Source: Ornithinibacillus contaminans
GTDB taxonomy: Bacteria; Bacillota; Bacilli; Bacillales; Amphibacillaceae
Direction: 5' to 3'
DNA length: 64,000 nucleotides
NCBI RefSeq assembly: GCF_001038425.2
Contig: NZ_LDPV02000050.1
Span: forward strand, 186,001-250,000
In this document: positions 43,852-52,241 of the stretch, in pieces
Layout of the letters: each line of letters starts with the position of its first letter
How positions within the stretch are numbered: the stretch's first letter is position 1
The notes under the pieces: generated by a model
Database searches by the model: none
The model's input: the letters and a program-made list of their open reading frames with translations, nothing else
What the model was told of the DNA's origin: nothing
Translations under genes and position numbers: made by a program

Positions 43852-44416
43852 GATTCGAACCCCCTAGCTTGCGGTATTCACTTGGCGAACAGCCTTTCAA
43901 CCGTTTAAACACCCGGTAAAAATTGGACGGACTTTGAAAGCCAACCTCATAGCACACTTCCAAATTCGTCTGGTCTGTCGTCACGAGCAGATGGGTCGCT
44001 TTATCCACACGGATTTTTTCCAAATAGCTGCGTGGTGTTTCTCCGGTTTCTTGCTTAAACGTCCGCTCCAAATAATATGGACTAAGGCCAACAGAGTCGG
44101 CTACATCCTGTAAGGTAATCGGTTGTTTAAAATGATTGACTAAGTACGTGACGACACTCCGAACGAGCGCTACATTCGGGGAGAATTCCACCTCTGGCTG
44201 GCATCGTTTACAGGCGCGAAACCCTGCAGTTTCTACTTCCTGCCGATCAATGTAAAAATCAACATTGATTTTCTTCGGTTTCCGCGACTTACAGGACGGG
44301 CGACAGTAGATGCCAGTTGTTTTCACCGCCGTAAAGAATAACCCATCATATTTCTGATCACACGCGATAATTTTCTCCCACATCTCGTCAAACGTCAGGT
44401 TGATCGTAGCCATCAT
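43838..44416 (-). CDS. adaA: AdaA-type methylphosphotriester-DNA methyltransferase / AraC activator
   Basis: This protein of 192 residues has an N-terminal Ada zinc domain with the four cysteines in GIYCRPSCKSRK and FRACKRCQPEV, and a C-terminal AraC-type double HTH (ITLQDVADSVGLSPYYLERTFKQETGETP). Transfer of a methyl from a phosphotriester to Cys turns it into an activator of its operon. ATG 44416 follows GAGGAACCA. It is the first gene of the alkylation-response operon; the promoter should lie in the upstream broken-gene area. Confidence 0.93.
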   Translation of the reverse strand: MMATINLTFDEMWEKIIACDQKYDGLFFTAVKTTGIYCRPSCKSRKPKKINVDFYIDRQEVETAGFRACKRCQPEVEFSPNVALVRSVVTYLVNHFKQPITLQDVADSVGLSPYYLERTFKQETGETPRSYLEKIRVDKATHLLVTTDQTNLEVCYEVGFQSPSNFYRVFKRLKGCSPSEYRKLGGSNHELD

Positions 44417-44438
44417 TGGTTCCTCTTTTCGTCCTGCC

Positions 44439-45208
44439 TTAGTTTTCATATAACAATGCCGTATCCTTTGCTTCTAGTATCGCTTGTGCATTCGCTTCCA
44501 TAAATACGATGACCTTGTCAGACAAGGCATTCCCGAAGCTAAATCGCTTCACTCCTAGTTCTTTCAGTTTAGTACAATACGTAAGGCCAGGTAAAGCGAA
44601 TACATTGAGTGGTCCGTCAGTATGAGCGGCTATTTCTTGAATCTCTTTATGATTCGTTACACCTGGAACAAAAATCCCACTTGCCCCACTTTCGATATAT
44701 ACGTTCGCTCTTTCAAGCGTTTCTACTAATGGTTTTTCCTTATGGAAGTACGTATCGGTTCTTGCATTTATATAGAAATCCTTATAGCCATGATTATCCA
44801 GTGCGCTTCGGATTTTGGTCAGAAGTTCACCATGTTTGGTTATGTCTCTTAAGCCCTTTTCGTTTTTTAGGGAGTCTTCAATATTGATTCCTGCAACACC
44901 AATGTCCGCCGTTCGTAGTACATTGGCGGTAATAGTATCCACATCGTCACTATAGCCTGCTTCAATATCAGCAGATACCGGTATTTTCACATTATCTACC
45001 ATGTTTTTGATGATTGCCAAATGCCTGCCAAAGTCGATTAATTCCCCGTCAGCAAACCCTAATGAATTGGCAATCCCCAGCTCGTTGTCCCAATTGCTTT
45101 GAAACCAACCTTCTCGAGTGTTAAAGCGGATAATAAATCCCATGCGCCACCTATAAATAAAATTTCCTCTGTTTGATGCAACCGATTGAATTCCTAAATT
45201 GTTGTCAT
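44439..45208 (-). pseudogene. isocitrate lyase/PEP mutase-family gene, broken by a stop and a frameshift
   Basis: ATG 45208 has a perfect AGGAGG ribosome site. The frame reads MTTI, then TAG at codon 5 (45194-45196), then continues EFNRLHQTEEILFIGGAWDL and LLSALTLEKVGFKAIGTTSW. At about 45080 the homology moves to another frame, GIANSLGFADGELIDFG onward, and runs to 44439 with PEPM-type features (VSADIEAGYSDD, INIEDSLKNEKG, YINARTDTYF). Two independent lesions mean no full-length product. The family includes 2-methylisocitrate lyase and oxaloacetase-like enzymes. The 234-residue frame that remains (44439-45143) lacks the N-terminus. Confidence 0.8.
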
Positions 45209-45312
45209 GTTTACTACCTCCTGTTATGTTGTATAACTCATTTTAACAAGTAGGTAGACTTGAATTCGTCCTGATTCTTGCGGTTATGGTCTGAACATAA
45301 AACAGAGAATCA

Positions 45313-45984
45313 TCATCTATTCTTCAATACCTCTGCAAGTTCTGCTAGCATAGGCTGTTGTGTCACCCGATAAGTCCGCCCTTCCTTTTGCAAGTACCCT
45401 TTCTCGCAGAACTGTGTCAACACATACAATAAATGCCGGTAGGATACCCCTAAATAATCACATACCGTTACATGCTTCTCCTTATAAACCCCTTGATCTG
45501 CCGTTTGTAAAATAAAATCGGCCAAGCGGTTTTCCAGTGGGAAGGCCAGACTTTGGGTATATTTTGCCGCCATCTGGGTCGCCTTTGTACTTAGGAATTT
45601 GGTTAATTCTCTTAAGAACTTCGCGTCCTCTAATAATAGCTTTCGATAGTAATGAATCGGCAGTGCAAAACAAATCGTCTTCGTGGATGCTTGAATCCCT
45701 TTGGTATAGTACACATCATGCAATAATTCCATTTCGCCAATGTAATCATGGGCATTGATAAAATTAATTAAGGAAACCTTCCCGTTTTGATGGGTGATGT
45801 AGATCTTTGCTTTTCCTTCGATTACGTAAAAAAGAAAATCCGGTCGCGAGCCTTCTTGAATAATCCAGTCATCCCGCTTGTACTCGTGGACTTCGATAGA
45901 TTCCGCTACCGGGAAAGAAAATAAATGGGCAATCGAATGCTTTGCTAAAAACAGCTGTTTTTTCTCACCTTTATATTTTTCCAT
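45313..45984 (-). CDS. Crp/Fnr-family regulator, YeiL-like
   Basis: This 223-residue protein has an N-terminal cyclic-nucleotide-type beta-barrel (about 30-130; DWIIQEGSRPDFLFYVIEGKAKI) and a C-terminal winged helix with HVTVCDYLGVSYRHLLYVLTQFCEKGYLQKEG. The cNMP phosphate-binding signature is not conserved, so it may be ligand-free or respond to another effector. It is divergent from the MFS transporter and probably regulates it. Confidence 0.88.
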   Translation of the reverse strand: MEKYKGEKKQLFLAKHSIAHLFSFPVAESIEVHEYKRDDWIIQEGSRPDFLFYVIEGKAKIYITHQNGKVSLINFINAHDYIGEMELLHDVYYTKGIQASTKTICFALPIHYYRKLLLEDAKFLRELTKFLSTKATQMAAKYTQSLAFPLENRLADFILQTADQGVYKEKHVTVCDYLGVSYRHLLYVLTQFCEKGYLQKEGRTYRVTQQPMLAELAEVLKNR

Positions 45985-46064
45985 TTTTCACCTCAAAATA
46001 GGAGATATCTCATATTTTTCTCGCTATCCCCATGATACCATGCAATCAGTGAGGGGGATATACA

Positions 46065-47237
46065 TTGAACACACAACGCTGGATGAGTACACAGTTTTTT
46101 AGTTTCTTTTTGACATGGGGGATTTTTCTACCGTATTGGTCTGGGTGGATGATTTATACAAAGGGAATTACTGTCGCAGAGGCGAGTTTGATCATGAGCT
46201 TAGGACTCGTTGCACGGGGCGTTTCTACACTATTTGCCTTCCCTTATTTTTCTGGGAAAGTTAGCAGTAAACTATTATTACGTGTCGCGGGGATTGGAAC
46301 GGTGGTGGCACTTGTCTGTTATATCCCGGCAAGTTCTGTTACTAGTTTACTAGTCATCACGATTCTGTTACATCTATTCTATCCAATATTGATGCCCGCC
46401 TTAGATAGTGCGGCAAGTGTCCTGGTACAAAGCAACCAATTAAAGCATTATGGTAGAAGCCGCCAGTGGGGATCGATTGGGTTTGTCTCGATCGGTATGG
46501 TGTTAACGATTTTCACCGGAATCCTTGGTGATGAAGTAATATGGTGGGCACTATTACTTGGTACACTGGCATTTGTAGGGCTTGGGTTTAGAGGTACACC
46601 AGAAATTTTAGCCAAAAAACCGGAAGTAGATCGCAGCCAAAACGTAGGGTTCGTTCATTTATTCCGTATCAAGCACTTTAGTTTGGTACTGATTATCGTG
46701 ATCTTACTGCAAGCAGCACATGCGACGTATTACAATTATGGCTATATTTTCTTGCAGGACATTGATGCACCAGTATTTTTAATTGGTCTGATTATTAACA
46801 TTGCCGTGATTGCGGAAATCATATTCTTCGCTATTGCGGATAAACGCTTCAAGCGCTTTTCTGTTGGATCATTATTGACCTTAGCAGCAATTGGTTCGTC
46901 ATTACGGTGGATACTCGTATTTGCTTTTCCAAGTGTGTTAGTTTTCTGTTTGGCGCAGACCTTACATGCCTTCTCGTTTGCGATGGCACATTATGCTTTT
47001 ATGAAATACTTAATCAAAAACATTCCAAACGTCCAAATTCCAAAAGCACAGGGAATTTATTCCGCACTGGCACTGAGCTGGAGCACAGCTGTGTTTACCA
47101 TTTTCGGTGGGTATTTGTACGAAATTGAGCCGAGATTTGCTTTTATTGGGATGATTGTTTGTAGTTTACCGGCACTGCTTCTTGCGGTTGTTTATCGGAG
47201 AGTGGAGGTTGGGAAGAACGTTTTGGTTACTGATTAG
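46065..47237 (+). CDS. MFS transporter, HcaT-like
   Basis: This 390-residue protein has twelve membrane helices. The region FFLTWGIFLPYWSGWMIYTKG and the loop HYGRSRQWGSIGFVSIG are typical of the MFS_1-like 3-phenylpropionate/HcaT and nucleoside-symporter group. Transport of an aromatic acid or a nucleoside is likely but unproven. TTG start preceded by GAGGGGGATATACA. Divergent from a Crp/Fnr-type regulator. Confidence 0.85.
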   Translation: MNTQRWMSTQFFSFFLTWGIFLPYWSGWMIYTKGITVAEASLIMSLGLVARGVSTLFAFPYFSGKVSSKLLLRVAGIGTVVALVCYIPASSVTSLLVITILLHLFYPILMPALDSAASVLVQSNQLKHYGRSRQWGSIGFVSIGMVLTIFTGILGDEVIWWALLLGTLAFVGLGFRGTPEILAKKPEVDRSQNVGFVHLFRIKHFSLVLIIVILLQAAHATYYNYGYIFLQDIDAPVFLIGLIINIAVIAEIIFFAIADKRFKRFSVGSLLTLAAIGSSLRWILVFAFPSVLVFCLAQTLHAFSFAMAHYAFMKYLIKNIPNVQIPKAQGIYSALALSWSTAVFTIFGGYLYEIEPRFAFIGMIVCSLPALLLAVVYRRVEVGKNVLVTD

Positions 47238-47301
47238 TTTAATAATGGTGCCATTTGGCAAATGATAAAAAGTAGTCAAACTGTATATCACAACGATTAG
47301 T

Positions 47302-47332
47302 ATATCCGTGCGTTTGAATGACGCACGGATAT
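47302..47332. terminator. terminator after the MFS gene
   Basis: ATATCCGTGCGT pairs perfectly with ACGCACGGATAT over a seven-base loop. It can end transcripts from both sides (MFS and argS). Confidence 0.8.
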
Positions 47333-47373
47333 TGTGTTTTATCAAAGTAAACAATTCTACTTTTTTTCGAAAA

Positions 47374-49060
47374 CTACATCTCATTAGGCGCTTCCATCCC
47401 TAAAAGACGTAATACTTCTTTTAAGACAAGTTGAACGGCATGTACAAGGGACAATCTTGCTTGCTTTTGCTCTTGATCATCTACTATACGAACAGATCCA
47501 TAATATTTATTAAATGCTTTTGCAAGTTCAAGTACATACTTAGCAATTTGGGAAGGATCGTTTCCTTCATAAGCACGCTTAATTGCATCTGGGAAATCCA
47601 TTAAACTTTTAATGATGGACCAGGCTTCGTCATCTGCAATCATTACTTTTTCATTACTTTCCTTGTAATCACCTTTTCGTAATATAGAAGAGGCACGTGC
47701 GTGTGTATACTGAACATATGGGCCAGTTTCACCTTCAAATCGCAACATATCTTCTAAGAAAAATTCAATATCATTTAAACGGTAGTTTTTTAAATCATGA
47801 AATATAATAGCACCTGTCCCAACATGGCGGGCAACAGTTTCTTTAGAATTAAGCGTTGGATTCTTCGCTAAAATGTTATTCTTGGCAAGCGATATTGTGT
47901 CGGTTAATACGTCTTCTAATAATACAACCTTCCCTTTACGTGTAGACATTTTTTTACCGTCTTTTAACATCATTCCAAACGAAACATGCTGAAGTCCCTC
48001 ATGCCATTTGAGCCCCATTTTCTCTAAAACAAGAAAGAGTTGTTTAAAATGTAATGTTTGTTCGTTTCCAACGACATATATTGATTTAACAAATTTATAC
48101 GTATCCTGGCGATAAATCGCGGCTGCTAAATCACGTGTTGCATAAAGCGTTGACCCATCTTTTTTCTTGATTAAACACGGTGGTAAATTATCATTAAGTT
48201 CGACTACCTGAGCTCCTTCAGATTCTTTTAACAGATTCTTTTCCTCCAGTAGCTGAACCACTTTATCCATTTTATCATTGTAAAATGCTTCCCCGTGAGT
48301 TGAATCAAATCTCACACCTAATCGCTCATATATGGTTGAAAACTCCTGTAAGGATTCATCCCTAAACCATTTCCACAATGTTAAGGCTTCCTCATCTCCA
48401 TCCTCTAACCGCTTAAACCATTGTCTTCCTTGATATTTAATGATTCATCTTGTTCTGCCTCTTCATGGAAATGAATATACAATTTAATAGCTCTTTTATT
48501 GGGTTTTCTTTTACCTTTTGTTCATCGCCCCACAGTTTATAATCCACAATTAATTTGCCAAACTGTGTTCCCCAATCACCTAAATGATTAATTCTAATTG
48601 CTTTATAGCCAGATTTTTCTGAGATTAGCGCTAATGCATTCCCAATGACCGTTGAGCGTAGATGTCCCATAGAAAAAGGTTTAGCGATATTGGGAGATGA
48701 AAAGTCAATTGTAATTACCTCTTTATTCCCAATGTTTATATCCCCATATTTCTCTTTTTCCGATATGACTTTATGAATGATGAATGATGATACTACTTCT
48801 TTATTTAAGAAGACATTAACATAGCCATTTACTGCTTCGACATTATTAAATATATTAGGTACAGCCATTTCCTTGGCAAGATCAATAGCATTTTTTTGTG
48901 GAGACTTCCGATAAATCTTAGCTAATTCAAAACAAGGAAACGCCAAATCCCCCATATTTTCATATTTTGGTGTCTCAATCATACTTTTTAACTTACCTTT
49001 GTCTAGATGATCTTTTAATTGGTCATATAGGACATCAACAAAAATATTTTTACTATCCAT
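47374..49060 (-). pseudogene. argS: arginyl-tRNA synthetase gene with two frameshifts
   Basis: Two open frames, 48437-49060 (N-terminal, 207 residues) and 47374-48378 (C-terminal, 334 residues), together make one ArgRS. The HIGH-like motif is in SPNIAKPFSMGHLRSTVIGN and the KMSKS-like motif in DGKKMSTRKG; the C-terminus is complete. The first frame leaves homology after NPIKELL, and the sequence continues LYIHFHEEAEQDESLNIKE in another frame, then QWFKRLEDGDEEALTLWKWF in a third. One missing A at about 48480 and a missing four-base unit (or one base) near 48425 explain this. ArgRS is essential, so either another argS exists or these are assembly errors. Confidence 0.85.
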
Positions 49061-49086
49061 TCCTATTCCCTCCTCTACTTCCCATT

Positions 49087-49345
49087 AGGCTAAAATAAAA
49101 AAACTCTCATCTCTTTTCGTTTGAAAAGAGATGAGAGTTTTAATTGGCCCGTGGTACCACTCTACTTGTTTTGTAAAAAAACCACTCTAGTTGATAACGA
49201 GGTTCACCCCGGCTTCCCCTACTTACTCTGTTCAGGAAAGCATCTACAAAGTGCGGTTCATTATTTGAGTCCAGACCAGGCTCTCACCACCCCTGATTCG
49301 CTTAGCTTTCACACAAATAACTACTCTCTTTGTCCTTGATTTTAA
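49087..49345 (-). promoter_or_regulatory. T-box riboswitch leader of argS
   Basis: Between about 49340 and the argS start is a T-box leader on the minus strand. The T-box core reads AGAGTGGTACCACGGGCC (49146-49163). Next is a terminator stem of AACTCTCATCTCTTTTC and its complement followed by a T-run (49092-49142). The long 5' stem has GAACCGC with a likely CGC (Arg) specifier. Uncharged tRNA-Arg would bind the core bulge and turn transcription on. Confidence 0.92.
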
Positions 49346-49411
49346 CAACGTATTTCAAACTATTATACCTACTTATGTCAGAATTACAAGACCAAACTTA
49401 TAATGAAAACA

Positions 49412-49993
49412 TTATTTCTCTACCCAATTACCTCGGACCGTAATCAGCAACTCATCGCTAACCTTATCCTTCATCGTAACCGCTGGGGGTAGTAAAAATA
49501 TTTCTGCCTTTGCCATTGCATTTACCTTTGATCTTGAAATACCCAAGATTTCTGCTAGCAACTTATCGATTCGAAGGCCAACATCGTATTTACAGCAAAT
49601 TCGAATGGTCACTTCATTAGAAGCCGACTCGGGACTTTCCTTTCTTACCACATAACTAATATCGCGATTCACTGCATCACATAGTTTCCGTAATTTCTTC
49701 ATTTGAAAAGCATGATGCCAAATAGTCTCTTTATCATTATTCATAAACTTTTGATGCTGTATCGGATCAATTCGATTGACATGTACTCGTGATAAAATCG
49801 GGTAATTCCAGGTGCCTTCACAATGGATACACTTATAAATGAGCCAAATATCCACGATTTTTTGATTGGCATTCACCCTGAATTTATCACTACAATAGTG
49901 TTCTGTGCTCTGTTTGCAGTTTTTACAATTCCGTATGACATTCGGTGTTTCCTGGGCAATAATTTCATACGTCACGATATTACTTAAACGCAT
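49412..49993 (-). CDS. DUF1062-family protein
   Basis: This 193-residue protein has a zinc-ribbon-like start (NCKNCKQSTEHYC and IYKCIHCEGTWNYPI) and a C-terminal part RIDKLLAEILGISRSKVNAMAK that resembles an S4-like RNA-binding motif, a combination found in DUF1062 proteins. The function is unknown; RNA binding is a weak inference from the S4-like helices. ATG behind AGGAGGAACGGGTT. Confidence 0.85.
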   Translation of the reverse strand: MRLSNIVTYEIIAQETPNVIRNCKNCKQSTEHYCSDKFRVNANQKIVDIWLIYKCIHCEGTWNYPILSRVHVNRIDPIQHQKFMNNDKETIWHHAFQMKKLRKLCDAVNRDISYVVRKESPESASNEVTIRICCKYDVGLRIDKLLAEILGISRSKVNAMAKAEIFLLPPAVTMKDKVSDELLITVRGNWVEK

Positions 49994-50297
49994 AACCCGT
50001 TCCTCCTAGTTATCCAGAGGAACGTTAATAATAGCTGAATGGAGAATAATTTTCCCATATAAAAAAGCAGCATACCACACAGGTATCCCGCTTGGAATTA
50101 CAAAACAGATTACCGCGTTCCCTGTAATGGTTAAAAATAAGCACACTTCTCCCGTCGGATGAACATACGTTCAAAAAAGAAATGTACTATCTAATTGCGT
50201 AACCATTACAAGTATGTTGGCAAATCCAATTCCACCTTCCGATCTCTCCTATTTAGAATTATACGGTAATTTAATTTTTAGTCAACAGTTATCGCCA
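49994..50297. other. intergenic region with inverted repeats and an SOS-box-like site
   Basis: No gene is called. On the minus strand a frame is open from about 50170 to 50000 (VPSGIPVWYAAF-like residues) but has an internal stop upstream and no clear start. TGTAATGGTTA (50123-50133) and TAACCATTACA (50200-50210) are inverted copies. GAACATACGTTC at 50161-50172 matches the Bacillus LexA box GAACN4GTTC. Confidence 0.4.
50161..50172. promoter_or_regulatory. LexA (DinR) box-like palindrome
   Basis: GAAC-ATAC-GTTC fits the CGAACRNRYGTTYC core except for the outer bases. It lies about 170 bases upstream of the DUF1062 gene. No matching -35/-10 is obvious, so it is a candidate only. Confidence 0.35.
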
Positions 50298-50345
50298 AAT
50301 GTAAAAGGTGCTAATAGAAAAAACTCCATTAGCACCTTTTACATT
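50298..50345. terminator. long perfect hairpin between the VOC gene and the spacer
   Basis: AATGTAAAAGGTGCTAAT pairs with ATTAGCACCTTTTACATT over a 12-base loop, directly after the stop of the VOC gene at 50349. No strong T-run follows, so it may be a terminator or a structured 3' end. Confidence 0.6.
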
Positions 50346-50348
50346 GCC

Positions 50349-50687
50349 TTATTGATTCGTAAAATCAAGAATCCGCAATAGATTTCCCGAATTATCCTTG
50401 TAAACCGCATAGCGTCCTGGTGGAACATCCACAGGAGTCTTCACAAATTCCAATACATCTTTATTTTCATTATAGAAGTCATCCACACTATCTACTCCGA
50501 AAATTCCTCCAGCTGTCGAACCTGCTTCATAATCTTCAATCATGATTTGAACATCAGATCCAGGTATCTTTAGTCCAACCGTGTGCTCTCCTTCTCGCCA
50601 TGTTTCCTCAAAACCAAGTGTGTCCCGATAAAACGCTAGTGATTCTTTTAGATTGTTAACGGGATAATACAAAAAAACTAACTTCAT
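50349..50687 (-). CDS. VOC-family protein
   Basis: This 112-residue protein has LVFLYYPVNNLKESLAFYRDTLGF, VGLKIPGSDVQIMIED and a C-terminal YAVYKDNSGNLLRILDF. Both VOC modules are short. It is divergent from a TetR regulator, with a perfect palindrome between them, so it is probably a TetR-controlled stress or drug gene. ATG after GGAGGAAGTAGT. Confidence 0.85.
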   Translation of the reverse strand: MKLVFLYYPVNNLKESLAFYRDTLGFEETWREGEHTVGLKIPGSDVQIMIEDYEAGSTAGGIFGVDSVDDFYNENKDVLEFVKTPVDVPPGRYAVYKDNSGNLLRILDFTNQ

Positions 50688-50745
50688 ACTACTTCCTCCT
50701 TCTCCATCTAATTGATAATACGTAATTGAATTATGTAATAAATAA

Positions 50746-50765
50746 TTATGTTATGCATAACATAA
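50746..50765. promoter_or_regulatory. perfect 20-bp palindrome, TetR operator
   Basis: TTATGTTATG followed by CATAACATAA is a perfect dyad in the space between the VOC gene (start 50687, minus) and the TetR gene (start 50805, plus). This is the expected site for a divergent TetR repressor. Confidence 0.75.
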
Positions 50766-50804
50766 ATCTTTTACGTAATCTTGTCAATGTGTTATGATAA
50801 ATTT

Positions 50805-51326
50805 ATGACAAGAGAATGGATACCAATACCAGGAACAAATAAACATACATTAATCCACGTAGCATTAGAAGAATTTAGTAGTAAAGGTTACAAAGGCGTT
50901 AATATTACAGAATTAGCGAAAAAAGCGAACATGACAACAGGTGCTATTTATCACCATTTTGGTTCAAAAGCCAAGCTATATGAGGTCATTCGATCTGAAA
51001 TGGAGCAACGAATCATGGATAGAATGGAGGGAATAACTTCGGTAGTTGACGACCCATCTGAAGGGATGCAAGCAGCACTGATTACAGGATTAAAATTTGC
51101 TGTGAAGATGAATATTTGCCGGCTGCTTTGTGAAGATGCGCCAAATGAAAAGGTAGATAAAGTTGCCGATTTTTTAGCTTCCTTTAATGAGGATCCTAAT
51201 CTACCAGTAAGTATCCTATTGATTTCAACATGGCGTTCTGTTCTAAATGCAATCTCAGAAGAACAAATAACGCTTGAACAGGGCGAAAATCTTATCAAGT
51301 GGATTTTTAAAAAAGGGACAAATTAA
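50805..51326 (+). CDS. TetR/AcrR-family regulator
   Basis: This protein of 173 residues has the TetR helix-turn-helix LIHVALEEFSSKGYKGVNIT and ELAKKANMTTGAIYHHFGSK followed by a helical ligand domain. Start at ATG 50805 is chosen because HTH homology begins there; an in-frame start at 50781 is possible and neither has a strong ribosome site. It is flanked by VOC genes, and probably represses them and itself. Confidence 0.9.
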   Translation: MTREWIPIPGTNKHTLIHVALEEFSSKGYKGVNITELAKKANMTTGAIYHHFGSKAKLYEVIRSEMEQRIMDRMEGITSVVDDPSEGMQAALITGLKFAVKMNICRLLCEDAPNEKVDKVADFLASFNEDPNLPVSILLISTWRSVLNAISEEQITLEQGENLIKWIFKKGTN

Positions 51327-51390
51327 GCCCTATTTTAGAAACAAGTACCAGGTTGTAAGGAAATGAATTTATTCAAGGAGGAGATTATTT

Positions 51391-51774
51391 ATGTTTTTAT
51401 CTGCCCACCCAGATTTATACACAAAAGATATTCATCAAGCGTTGAAATTTTATCGTGATCTTCTTGGATTTAAACAGACTTTTCAATTCCCGAAAGAAGG
51501 GGAGCCTGAACATGTTGAGCTTCGCCTCGGAGACTCCATGATTGCGATAACAACCAATACCGCCGCGGCAATTGGTGGCGTGTCAGCACCAACTCCAGGC
51601 CATCCTTTTCAGCTTACGGTATGGGCTGACGATGCAGACGAAGAAATTAGCCGTCTTCAGGAGGCTGGTGTACCGGTTATCATTGATACGCATGATCACA
51701 AGGCAGGAAATCGACGTGCTTATGTGACACACCCTGATGGTAATTGGGTAGCAATCGTTTCCCGTAAAAAATAA
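51391..51774 (+). CDS. VOC-family glyoxalase/bleomycin-resistance-like protein
   Basis: The 127 residues contain FLSAHPDLYTKDIHQALKFYR, HVELRLGDSMIAITT, LTVWADDADEEISRLQEAGV and THPDGNWVAIVSRK, two complete VOC modules. It lies 64 bases after the TetR gene behind AAGGAGGAG and may be in its transcript. It resembles the VOC protein at 32121 (RVPKEGEPIHV versus FPKEGEPEHV). Confidence 0.9.
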   Translation: MFLSAHPDLYTKDIHQALKFYRDLLGFKQTFQFPKEGEPEHVELRLGDSMIAITTNTAAAIGGVSAPTPGHPFQLTVWADDADEEISRLQEAGVPVIIDTHDHKAGNRRAYVTHPDGNWVAIVSRKK

Positions 51775-51800
51775 GCTCGTTTGATTGGTTAAACTAAAAA

Positions 51801-51832
51801 AATGACCAGCCAAGTTTCTTGGTTGGTCATTC
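51801..51832. terminator. short hairpin terminator
   Basis: AATGACCAGCCAAG pairs with CTTGGTTGGTCATT (one G-U), with a T-run on the minus strand. It serves the fragment gene to the right (minus strand), and perhaps the VOC gene to the left. Confidence 0.6.
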
Positions 51833-51879
51833 TCAATACAGCCTCCCGTATAATGTTTTCTAAAGCCTGCTCGCATAAC

Positions 51880-52137
51880 TTATCGATCCAGAAAATGCAT
51901 AAAAAAGTACATACTCCATATCGAAATCGACGAAGTACCCCAGAACCTTCCTGCTTTGTAGATGATCAAATCAAATACCATGTCCAAAATATGCACGATA
52001 TACAGGAGTGCAAAGACGGCGATTTTCCAACCCCAGCGGATTCCAGTAAAATAGATTACCATTGTAATGACGCCAAACAGTACCATGTATAGGGAGGCTA
52101 AGATAATCATGCTATGTTCCTTGCCCTTTCTTCCCAA
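51880..52137 (-). pseudogene. C-terminal fragment of a multi-pass membrane protein
   Basis: The 85-codon frame (YMVLFGVITMVIYFTGIRWG and MVFDLIIYKAGRFWGTSSIS, then SIWSMYFFMHFLDR) matches only the last third of the 285-residue protein at 56798-57655, at about 70% by eye. The N-terminal two thirds are absent. It lies on the same strand at the other side of the ABC cluster. Confidence 0.7.
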
Positions 52138-52241
52138 AGCTTAAAACAGTGATGTATACAGTGATTTTTATCTATTAAGTATGTGTTAATTTAACGATAG
52201 CGGATAAAATCAAAAGAAGTATTGCTTGCAATTCTGGACTT

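Noticed and set aside
51802-52092. 96-codon plus-strand frame
   Set aside because: It runs over a terminator hairpin and antisense to the membrane-protein fragment whose homologue is recognised.
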